Assembly: GCF_021462225.1 (NCBI RefSeq)
Contig: NC_061797.1
Location: 34,250,147-34,314,146 of the forward strand
Source of the DNA: Girardinichthys multiradiatus
Lineage: Eukaryota > Chordata > Actinopteri > Cyprinodontiformes > Goodeidae
Reading direction: 5' to 3'
Length of the DNA: 64,000 nt
The notes beneath the pieces were generated by a model that saw only the letters and a list, made by a program, of their open reading frames with translations, was not told the origin of the DNA and ran no database searches. Below are positions 39,236-50,400 of this stretch, in pieces (the stretch's first letter is position 1; every line of letters starts with the position of its first letter). The position numbers and the translations under genes are program-made.

Positions 39236-40690
39236 GAAGCAGGTTTTTGTTACTTTTAATGTGAAAGTGTATGCCTGCACAATCAGAGAGAGACTGACAA
39301 AGTTAACTAAGGTCTGCAATGAGGAAAGCTTTATTCTCTAAGAAAAAACATGAAGGACAAATTAACATGTGCCACAGACATTGTAAATGAAAACTTATTC
39401 TTCAGGAATAATGTTCTTTGGACAGATAAGTTTAAAATTGCATCATTTGGACACCAGAACAAAATACATATTTGGGTTAACTTAAATCCATTATTGCAGG
39501 AAAAGAACCTGGAATGCTGTTAAGCATGGTGATAGAAGTGTTATGGTTTGGGGAATCTTTGCTGCACCAGGACCTGGCCAGTAAACCACCATAAACTCTG
39601 CCATGAATTCTACCATTTATCAGAGGATGTTTAACAAAAATATGAGATCATTTGTAAATAAATTGAAGCAGAAGCAGAACTGGAAAATGCAACATTCCAT
39701 TGACACAAAACCTACCAGTAATTTCACCAAGGGCTGGCTAAGAATTAAGAAATGGAAAGTCAAAGGTTGAATAAAAGCTGAGATCTTTAGCTCGTTAAGA
39801 TGCTAAGAAAGCGAAACAACTCACAAATGAAAGTCAGCAAAGGGGCAAACTTTCCTCAGATTGATGTCGCAGACTTGAATTTGCTACAGCATGAATTTTA
39901 CTGAATTTATTTCAACCAAAAGTAGTTATGCTAGCTGTTAGGGGGTAAGGTAACCTGAGAGGCTGCCCTTGGGTAGAAAATGTGTTTTGCGCTGATATCT
40001 GTGGTTTAAGGGGAAAACATTGTTAATTTCTGTTGTTTTAGCTCAATAAAATCGTTTGTTTCCCCAGAAATAAATAAAAAAATGGATTAGACATCTAGTT
40101 GTAAAGGATTTTTTAATAAAGAGTCAAATATTTTGGGGGGTTTTAAAGTAGCACATAACTGTGACTGGCCCAATCAATGTCCAAACCTACATTTATTAAA
40201 TAATATGTGACAAAACTTGGAAATTGATGGTCTCCATTCAGTTTGTCTGAGCTTGAGTTATTCTGCACAGAAGAATAGGCAAAAAAAAAAAAAAAGAATT
40301 GCAGTTGTAATTGAAATGTAATGTGCTTCTGCAAATTATGTGAAGAGGTATTCAGCCACCTCAGGGCGGCTGGTTACTTATTCACATCACACTTTCCAGA
40401 TGTTTATTAATAAAAGATGTTGAAAACATCTTCTCACTCCAAGCAACAAGAGATGAAGTTCAGTAACCTTCTATTAAAGCACTTGGGATTGTCAAGTCCT
40501 AAGCACATGTATCATTTTCCTTCCACTTGACAATCATTTGCCTCTTGGTGTTGGTCTATCACAGAAAATCCCCATAAAACACTTTTGTGGATATAACCAA
40601 AAATTCAAAAAACTTTGTGTACAAAAAATACTTATGACGCTCTAGGATTTTGTTTTACAAAACAGTGGGAAAAAAAATCATTAGCTTCTA
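39236..40690 (+). mobile_element. Decayed Tc1-like transposon(s)
   Basis: Between 39390 and 39660, shifting frames encode NNVLWTDKFKIASFGHQNKI, VKHGDRSVMVWGIFAAPGPG, KNMRSFVNKLKQKQNWKMQH and GWLRIKKWKVKG, all diagnostic of Tc1 transposase (first catalytic Asp in VLWTDKFK). The right part, about 40500-40690, carries 'cacttgacaatcatttgcct', 'ggtgttggtctatcacagaa' and 'aatccccataaaacac', the 3' non-coding end of another common fish Tc1 element. The segment is probably a mosaic of at least two insertions. Confidence 0.7.
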
Positions 40691-41803
40691 TCTCAATAGT
40701 CTTTGTCATGGCAATTTTCCTCTATGGAAAAAAGATTTTCACACAAACACAGGATAGACTGGACATTAGTTCTACATTTAACTTCAGTTAATTAAGAGGA
40801 GTTACATCTTTAAATAAGATATTTTAATAGATATCCCCACTTATTATTTTATTTAAAATAACATGACAGTTTTGAAATGGCCATATTTAATTTCATTGTT
40901 GCTTATATTTTTGCAATGTTACTTTACTGTTTAGTTTAAAAAAACAAATTCAATTTAATACTGTTAACTTCAACACTGACAATATAAACACATAACACAT
41001 ACCACCACATGTTACTTTATGGCTTTGTGTGTGTCACAATGCAGACAGCAAAATGAAAAATTGTTGAAAAGCAAAATGAGAGTAATGATGGCACAATAAT
41101 GCCACATGTGTACTTTAGCCCGGGCTTTGTGCATGTGCGCGTGTCAGTGTGTGTGTAGTTGTGTGTGTGTTCGATCCAGAAGGACATTTGCTGCTGCCGG
41201 CCCCACTGTCAAAATGAGAGATTCATCACCACACACACTCACACTCACACACATATACACACGCATACACACATGGAAACGACCCCACTAATGGATCACC
41301 CCTGTCTGCATGCAATCCTCCACAAATAATGATGAACCACCCCTGCATTAAACTATTTTACACAATGTTCAATTCGTTAGTCTCCTTCCCTCCCTTTTTC
41401 TGGATATATGTGAGATAATATAGGTAAGATATTTTTCTTTTACCACCAGAATCATAGTTCAGAATCAGTAAGGCAATAGGAATATAGACAGGAAGGCTGA
41501 AGGGAGGTTAGTATGGATGAGGAAAGTATAGACTGACTTAAATTGGTTTAAAAGCATCCACACTGTAAACGTAACAGCTGCCCTGGGCAGAACATTTGAA
41601 GAAGCAGTTTGAATAGCTTTTCTGAAAAGAAAAGGGCAAAGTTCCAGCATTTTATCTTAAAGCTCTAAATGGATTAATGTTATAGATTTTCTGTAGATGG
41701 ACTTATATATGTAAAAATAGATAAAATATTAAAAATAAAACAGAGGATCATTGCACCAAATAAGAATTAAGTAGCTAAAATAATGGTATATGGAAAAAAT
41801 TAA
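40691..41803. other. Intergenic DNA without recognisable gene
   Basis: AT-rich; short CA/GT-rich runs around 41140-41275 generate small Cys/Val- and Thr-rich ORFs. No exon seen. Confidence 0.5.
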
Positions 41804-42078
41804 GGGCTGCACAGTGGCGCAGTTGGTAGCATTGCAGCGAGAAGGTCCTGGGTTCAACTCCTAGCCTGGGTACTTTCTGTAAGGAGTTTGCATGTTCCCC
41901 CTGTGCATGCGTGGGTTCTTTTTGGGTACTCCAACTTCCTCCAACAGTCCACAAACATAACTGTTAGGTTAAATGGTCTCTTTAAATTGCCCTTTGGTTT
42001 GAATAGGTGTGTGCATGGTTGTTTATCCTGTGTGTTGCCCTGCAATGGACTGGTGACCTGTCCATGGTGTAAAAATCA
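41804..42078 (+). mobile_element. tRNA-headed SINE-like unit
   Basis: Begins 'gggctgcacagtggcgcagt'. TGGCGCAGTTGG (41815-41826) fits a Pol III A box and GGTTCAACTCC (41851-41861) is one base from the B-box consensus, with tRNA-like spacing. The body has 'gtttgcatgttccccctgtg', 'caacagtccacaaacat' and 'gcaatggactggtgacctgt'. This is one of the commonest dispersed units in fish genomes; two further fragments lie at 29880 (-) and 63480 (+). Confidence 0.75.
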
Positions 42079-44269
42079 GATTTTTTCAGGATCAAGGAAA
42101 AACTGATCTTTGGTCAATTAATTGGTAAATATAGTAAAAACTAAATTTATTGTTTCAAGGAAAACTGATAAATGACAGAAATAAATGCTTAATCTTTTTA
42201 TGTGTTTAAAATGTTAAATGTTGATTGGCATGATGTATTTTATATTTAAACTGTGCATATTTAGTTTTACAGTGTCAATTAATTGAAATGCACACCAATG
42301 TGGGATAGTGATTGGATAATAGGCACCACAAATATTCTTTCATTTAAAACACATTTTCCTGTTTCATTCAGTATGGGAGAGGGGAAAAGAAAGTGTCATT
42401 ATGGATTTCAATTAAGTGATCCCTGGGCAGAGAGGGATGCGTCAGGGTGGGGAAATTAATGTGCTGTGGACAGATGTTTAGTAATAATGGCCGAAAAAGG
42501 CCTGCAGATAAACACATTCCATCCGTTGCACCCATCTGCGGCTGTAGGAGCATGCATGCACAGAAATACACTGAAAAAACAGAAAGGCCAACATCCACAG
42601 GCACATTTGTCTAATAACTCATATGCTGACGCATACAATAGTGATAAACTGAGCACTTTTACACACACCCCACATATCCACAGAAGCTGGTATCACAACT
42701 GGAGTGCATGTGTCTTTATGACCAGTGCTGGCCTCAGCACATACGCCCCTCATTTAGGAAGAATGGGCATGGAGAATGACTAGCTGAAAAAGCTCCTGAC
42801 TGTGGGAGGTGACTGGATGCATGTTAAGTGACATGCCCCGAATGGAGAGATGGAGTAAGACAGGATAAAGAAGTAATATATATGGGTAACTGTCTTTAAG
42901 GGCTCCCTTGGCAAAGAAAATGTTTTGAGCGAAAAATGACAGAAGGTGATCAAAGAAAGATGAAAAGCAGAGATAGCTGGTAGTCAGAAAGAATCTGGAT
43001 TATTAAACAGCATATAAGCAGCAGGTATTTTATAAGGAGCTCCTGTTCTCTTTTTTTCTGTTGTTTTCTCACAGAGATACACCTGGTGACATCTAATCAG
43101 TGTTGTGGTAGGACGGATAGCTTCCAGCCATCCTTACTGCCTTGTCAAAACAACACTCTCCTAAAATCTCTCTCTGTGTTTCTCTCTCACACACGCGTTT
43201 TTCATAGCCTGTTGTCACAACAGCTCTCCAGTAATTACCAGGGTGGCCGCCCTCCTACTGCCCTTCGATGGATGGACTGCGCAACCATGGGTTCGCCCCT
43301 GGAGCCATAACTCTACTCCTATGTCTGCTCACAGCTTTTCAACACCGCAGCAGCCAGCAAATTGGCTTCAGAGAAAGACAGAGACACGCAAAAAAAATCT
43401 CAGACAAGGTTTCTGACAGAGACTAAGGTATTCAGGCACTCAGACATGAAAAAGCATCGAAGTAGAAGCATATTTATTAACTCTTACTATTTGTCATCTT
43501 CCTGTCTTCAAGGAGCAATCTATAATGCTGAGATAGCTCTGACCAACAGGCAGACAGGTGTCTTTCCTAGGAGAGATAGAAACCCCCCCCCCCCACACAC
43601 ACACACATACACATCGCCTCGATGATCATTTTGACAGGGAATATGACTGAAGAGGAATGGAATGAAGATGAGAGGAAATAGGAAAGGGAGAGGAGGGAGA
43701 CATAAATTGATAACTTTTTGATAAAGGTTGATAACGTCAGGAAAGGACGGAAACAGATTAAAGAGCGCATGGAAGGAAGCGGTTTGGCGGCTGGCAGATC
43801 AATAAAAACATCTACAATCTGCATGCAGAGAGATTTTTAAATGACTTTTCCAGCATTTGTTTTCACTCTCTTATTCTTTAAATACTTGTTGGCTGTGGGT
43901 AAATTAATGAAATAACAGTTCTTGCTTTCCTCTTCAATACTGGAATGAATGTCTCTTTTCGAAAACTATGACTTTTAGTGAGGTAAAATCTTTTATAGAT
44001 GCATTATCAAGTTATATAGTTTTTATTTATAACATTAAAAAAAAAACAATTGCTTTGGCTTTTCTTCGTAGAATAAAAAATTAAATGCCAAAAAACGAGA
44101 GTTAAACAAATACTCTAAAAACGGTCAGTTCCTAAGTTTAATAGTAAACACACTCAAAGGAGTAAACATATTCCATGCAAACTTGTTCTACTAAACGTAA
44201 CATAAGTGAGATACGTTCTGTGTTTTATAGGATGCTGTGAAACACTTATTTTAGCAAATTTAAAATTTC
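42079..44269. other. Intergenic DNA upstream of spata17
   Basis: No recognisable exon on either strand. In mammals a divergent gene (GPATCH2) begins just upstream of SPATA17; no equivalent first exon is evident here. A C-run/(AC)n tract lies at 43584-43614. Confidence 0.45.
43584..43614 (+). repeat. (C)n-(AC)n compound tract
   Basis: A run of about twelve C residues followed by eight AC units. Confidence 0.9.
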
Positions 44270-44351
44270 CCTACGAGTCCTGAACGCCTCTTTAGAAACG
44301 CAACTGTCGTTGCCAAGACAACAGGTAAACTGAACTCACGTTCGCGTGGCA
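44270..44351 (+). promoter_or_regulatory. spata17 core promoter / 5' UTR region
   Basis: Several CpGs cluster here against a very CpG-poor background. No TATA box is evident. An in-frame TGA at 44331-44333 precedes the ATG, and the start context is GGCAATGG. The transcription start cannot be placed from sequence alone. Confidence 0.55.
44309..44322 (+). promoter_or_regulatory. RFX-type X-box in the spata17 promoter
   Basis: GTTGCCAAGACAAC differs from the symmetrical RFX consensus GTTGCCATGGCAAC at two positions. It lies 29 bp before the start codon, so it is in or just upstream of the 5' UTR, in a locally CpG-enriched 90-bp stretch. RFX2/RFX3-type factors drive many ciliary and spermatogenic genes through such sites. 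Binding is inferred. Confidence 0.7.
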
Positions 44352-44419
44352 ATGGCGGACTTGCTGAAATTGAAACAACAAGTAGAGGAATTCAGAAAAG
44401 AATACTTCTACAGAAACAG
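44352..44419 (+). CDS. spata17: spata17 coding exon 1
   Basis: Encodes residues 1-22 plus two bases of codon 23: MADLLKLKQQVEEFRKEYFY then RN. It ends ...AACAG before GTTCGT, a weaker donor than the GTAAGT after exon 3. The short charged N-terminus ends in the YFYRN segment, like the YYFRN of mammalian SPATA17. Phase 2 at the donor matches exon 2. Confidence 0.93.
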
Positions 44420-47400
44420 GTTCGTGGCATGTTTTTACACATATATTGCTTTATAAAGCTGGTAGAAACAAGGTGGTATTTATTTGTCATCAAAATTTAG
44501 CGTAACGTTAACACTTTATTATTTTAGAAATTGTGCCGATGTTCCAGCTAACTGCATTTATTTGGCTAAGGAGTAATTGTCCAAATATGAAGCCTTTTTT
44601 ATTCTCTGGTAAAACTAGGAAAAACAAAAACACATTTGTCTTTTTTTTCGCCGCATATACTTACATACGCGAAAAGGAACATATGCAAAACGATAGATTA
44701 GTTATGATTTTTATGATATTAAATAGACTTAAGTATGATTGTCGCGGTTACAGAGTTTGACAAATAAAACAAATATACCTATTAGTGAAACCTTTAACTT
44801 ATTTGTAAAATGCATAAGTACTTTAATTGGCAGGATAGCAGTGTTAGCTCTACGGTGGAAATTTAACGACGAAAAATCAAGATCAATTCAGGCAAAACAG
44901 CTTATTGGTCGTGATATTTCCTCTGAATGTGCAAATTGAATATTTTTGAGTATATTCAATGCTAACTGTAAAACCGAGATTAGGATTCTTAGTCATATGG
45001 CTTATTTGAGGAAACCTTCATAATATGAGCTATAACAACATTTAATTTCCTTTAGGGATTAATAAAGTATTTTTGAATTGAATTGAATTGAATTGAATTA
45101 AAAGTGTTTCACATAGACCAAGTCACATTGTAATTGAAAACGACAATACCAGTGTTTGTTTGGGTTATGATCACTAAAGGACCAAGTATTAACCTACACA
45201 GTTTCACAAAACCTTTTGTAAATTAATTCATTGCATACACATAAACTACAAAACTAGAATAGCTACCCAAATGTTAAAGACATTCATGGACTCGTCCAAG
45301 AGCTTCAACCAGTTACAAAGAGGCAGAAAATGTTGCATCCAACAGTGTTGGCAGCTCTATGGCCTGCACTTGATCATAAAGGATAAAGGAAGGATCCAAA
45401 AGAAAAATGTGGTCATTTGTTTATAATCCCTCAGCACATATTTTATTAATATATGTTAATTTTCATAAAACAGGCAGGCCTCAAATATTTCATATTCATC
45501 ACAGATTTTGATTTAAAGTAATATTTGAATTTGACTGATATGTTTCTTGTAACTGGAAGTCATTTTTGCAATTTCTGCTGCTTTTATAGAAACTGTTCAG
45601 CATTTTTAAATAAAATTCATAATAATAACATACACACCAATAATGCTTTGGAGTTCTGAGAATGTTGCAGTCACGGTTACAATTAATTCCTTGAATTGGA
45701 AAACCCACATTGGCGACTGGTAAAAGCAATGAATGAAAAATTTTGGTAAAACAGTTTAAAGTTTTTTTTTTGTTTTTTTTTTTTCAAACAATGGGAAATG
45801 CTTATAATAAATACAGCATATTTTTAGGTAAATCTATGTGTGAAATTTCATCAAATGTTTTCAACACGTGTGTTATGTTAGTCATTTAGTTTAAAAAAAC
45901 TTTTTTGTGGTGTGATGGGATTCTGACCTCTGAAAGTTGGTCTAAAACGCCAAATATTATGCTATTTAAATTATTTAATTACAACATCTGTCAGAAACTG
46001 TTTCTACATGTCACAGATAAGTGAAACCTCTCAATATATTTCTAAAAATATGTTTGATTTTCTAGAAAATTTCCTGACATAGTTAGAGAATTAAAGTAAA
46101 AGAGTTGTTAGGGGTTTAAATGTTTAATAGCAGTTCACATGCAGAGGAGTGCACAGCACATTTAGTTTTATGTGCGTCTGTTTTCTTCTTATTGTGAATG
46201 GTATCTGCTTGGAGTACTCATTACATTATTTATACGACCCCACAGTAACATAACCTCGCTATAGAGCTTAAGTTGTTTTTAATATTGGCCTGTGTGTTTT
46301 AGGCAAGCCGAGGAGAACAGACAGAAGGAGAACCAGGCTGCCGTCCGAATTCAGAGCTGGTTTCGAGCCTGCAAGGTGCGGGCATACCTCAGGTAGTCTT
46401 GCAAAGTTTGGATATGATGAGTGTTTGAAGAAAATGCAGCAAACTTAGCCTAATGCTGTTGTATTTGACAAAGAAAACAATCAAATTTACAAAAACACAG
46501 ATAAAGTAAATCCTAGGAGTCTTTTCCTATATATGAAGGCTATAAAACATTCAGACACAGCTTTAAGAGTTGAGTTCAAACGAAACCCTAATATTAGCTC
46601 ACTCCCATAATTATCCCACTTCTAGAGCTGTGCAAATGGCCTCAAGGAATAGCTGTAGCTCCTTTACCACACAGCGAAATGTATGTCTCTACCTTCATGC
46701 TTCCTCCGATGCTGTGACCCTAGCACCATTCTGCAGGGTCAGCAGACAAACTTCCAGACAGTAGGTTAATTCAGATTACTTTAGTTAATTGATCAATGCG
46801 TTAAGTGGATAATTAGCAACAATTTTAGCTGCCTAAGTGCAACTCCGGGGTTTTTCTATCCCCACTATAAGCATTGATTTTCTGGGCATATAAATGGCCT
46901 TTTGGAAATTGATGGCCTCGTTGGAGGCAGAGAATCGCAGTGGACTTGCATTTAGAGTATGTTTGAAGATGAATACAAATGTGCACCACTGACTAAAGGA
47001 GGTGACACTCATCTGGTGTGATTGAAAAGCCTACAAAAGCAAGGGCCTTCCATGTTCATGTGTCTTCCTGAGAGCGTACTTGAGAGTATAAAGCTTTCCT
47101 GACCTTTCCAGTCTTCTGCTGGCTAAAATTGTTTGCAGAAAGTGTTTCTAAAATAAAAGTACATTTATTTCAGGGTATTATCGATTTTATGAACTACTTT
47201 GTTTTAGGTAGATCTAAATATTTGCCTTTTTTAATTTGAAGCTTCTGCTTATGTTAGAATATTTGTTTTTTGATAGACAATAGAAATATCCTTCATTGTC
47301 CCACAGTGGAGAAAGTCAGGTGTACCAGCAGCAAAGTGAAAAGCAAATGGAAGCATGCAGACACACTCAAAGCTAAAAAATATTAAAAACAAAAAATAAG

Positions 47401-50400
47401 AATGAGAGACGGTACAATAGGGGGAAACAATTACAGCAGAAGTAAAACAAATACTGTACAGTTACTAAAAATAGCATACTCAGATTAAAGGAAATGTGCA
47501 GCTGAATAGGATTATTTTAAAAATGTACAAAATATACATGTTTGTTTGAGCATAAAAACAACCTCAGACTATTTACAAGAAATGGAAAAACTGCACCAAT
47601 AACAGCAGGGATGTAAAGGCTTTTTGAGGTTTTTTTTCATAAAGTCTAACAGCGGAGGAAGGATCTGCGATAACACTCCTTTGTGCACCGAGGACGCAGC
47701 TGTCTTTTACTGAAGAAGCTCTCCATTTCTACAACAGCTTCAAGATGGGATGGGAGACGTTGTCCAACAGTGATGTTATTTTGTCTCCCACCAGCTGCAC
47801 TAGGTCGAGGATGCAGCCTGGGACAAAGCTGGCCTTCCTGATGAGCTTATCTAACTTCTTCCTCTCAGCTGTAGATAAGCTGCTCCAACAGACAGCAGCA
47901 TAGACTGATGCAAGCACAGAGTCAATAAAGGTCTTCAGGAGTTCACCCTACAAAATATATCAGTCTTCTTAGCAGGTAGAGTCTGCACTGACCCTTCCTG
48001 TGACGAGCATTAGTGTTGTGACTCCAGTCCAGTTTGTTGTTCAGATGAACACCCAGGCACTTATTAGAGTCCACTATCTCAACGTCAGTTACCTGGAGGT
48101 CAACCGCTGTTGGTTTGGTGGGTTAGCACCTGTGGATATCCACCACCAGCTTCTTGGTTTTCCCCACGTCAATCAGGAAGTGGTTCTGCTGGCAAAAGTC
48201 CACATAGCCCTGTGTCCACTGTCTGTACTCTGAGTCGTCCTCACCTGTAATGAGGCCGACTATGGCAGAATCATCTGAGAACTTCTGAAAATGGCAGCCT
48301 GGAGAGTTGATGGAGAAGTCTGCAGTGTACAGGGTAAACAGGAACGGTGCCAGCCCAGTCCCCTGCGCGGCCCCTGTACTGCAGAACAGCCTGTCAGAGA
48401 CACAGCCCCATGTCCTCACTTGCTGTTTGCTACTGGTGCGGTAGTCCAGTGTCCACTGGGACAGATGGTGGTCCACTCCTGACAGCTCCAGCGTTTAATT
48501 GAGATGAATAATTTCTGACCATAAACTAACCTGTTTATAACTGAAATGATAAAACAGACATACAGCGTTTCATTTCCTTTTCAAAGTTTAGCTTTTTTCA
48601 GCGACTATAACTATACCCTAATATGATTTTATTACAGCCATCTGCACAAGAAAGCAATCATTTTACAGAAGACATGGCGGGGCTTTGCAGCAAGGGCATA
48701 TGTCAGACAAATGGTGAAGGTAAGTTAGAGCCTGGAATAGCAATAGATATATTGATTATGTTATGAAAGCATGCATTAGAATTCAATTGCCATATTTCTA
48801 AGTCACTGCCTCTGACCTTAAGAAATATAATTCACTTGTTACACATGTGGAAATTAACACTTAGCAAATGTGATGAATTATGATAAGGAATTCCATCATA
48901 TCATAATTTCTGGGATTCATATAAAAATAGTTTAGTGACAAATAAAAATGAGGAAAGAGTTGTGTACATGATTATTGTGTATGTGTGCTTTAGTAAAACA
49001 AGGCCCCATTTACAGCATATTGCCTCCAACTGCTTCTTAATTGAACAGATTGTTGATACCGGATCCAATACCCAGCGCTCTCACGTACAATTTTCCCCTG
49101 GATTGAGTTTTGTAAATGTATCACAACAAGCTATTTATCATGCCTGTAAATTGACTGTTTGCTAAAGCATAACTGCCAGTTGCCGTTTGGGAGGCATTCA
49201 AGAAATGGAAAGGAGGGGGAGCAAAGGGGTGTTAAAATAAACAGTGAAGGATGTGTCACAACACACATATGGGCTAAAATGAGGCTGTTTGGTCTCATTT
49301 AAAAACAGACGAGTGCTAATTTGAATCACTCAAAATTGCCACAGTGTACTGTTTTGAATTAGCGCAGATATATTCCACGCTTCACCTCCTCTTTTGCTCT
49401 CCGTCTGTCTTCCTCTGTCTCTGGGACCTTATCATGTGTAATGTGACTTGCACAAAGCTTCACAAAACATGAAACTGAATTTACAATCTCCTTTTAAGTC
49501 TTTGTGTTCCCCTTTCCAGTCTTTCCCTTCTTTTTTGTCATTATTGAAAAAGACATTGAAATTTGAATCTCTTTTATGGCCAGCACTCTAGTTTGCTCCT
49601 GAAATGTGCCACCGGTGTTCGTCTGGCACGTTCGGTCTGTGAGTTGAGTACGTTGCTGAGTATCTCTGGCCCTTTGTTAGTCTCTTCTGTCGCAGGGCTG
49701 TCATTGATTATGAAATCCAAAGGAGAGCGTTTGGCCATCATACATCTCCATTAGTGCACTGCTTGACTACCATAGATTTTCTTGGCCCTTGTCTGTGTTA
49801 GTATATTAAGAGAGTACCGTCCTTCCCTTGATACAAAGGCCCACTAAACACTTTCTCTCTCCCCTTCTCCTCCATCTCCCTCACCTTTTCTCATTGCTCT
49901 TCTATTTTTTGCTTTCCTTCTCTCTCCATTTCTACCCCTCTACCCCCACTCTCCCCCTTTACCGTGGCCCTATCTGTGCCGTCTCTGCAATGTATTATGT
50001 ATAAAGAGCTCTTTATCTTTGATGCCTGCTGTGGACAGATCAGAGGGCCGAGAGACAAGATGTAACGGCATCTTTTCCTTTGTGTTCACAGGCGGCATAT
50101 TTTACCATGAAGATGAATTTCTACAACGAGATGGCGGTCAGGGTAAATATCATGATAGTGTCTTGTATTAGCAAATCCATTGTCTTGGTGTGGGTACACT
50201 GTTGCTTAGAGGTTGCTGTGAATGGGGATCCCCATGAATTGCAATGTCTTTAACACCTCTAATTACCAATTTCGCTGCAAAACTATTTAAAGTGAAGCTT
50301 TTATTTATTTATTTTTATCTCCTACTACTTTTGCAACATATTGACATCTGTGCTGAGTTTTAATTTATATGGAGTTTCTCAAAAGAAGATTGGATTTTTG

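Noticed and set aside
43086..43310. 74-aa ORF 1 kb upstream of spata17, considered as an exon
   Set aside because: No similarity to a known protein, no good splice sites at its ends, and the composition is like the local intergenic DNA.
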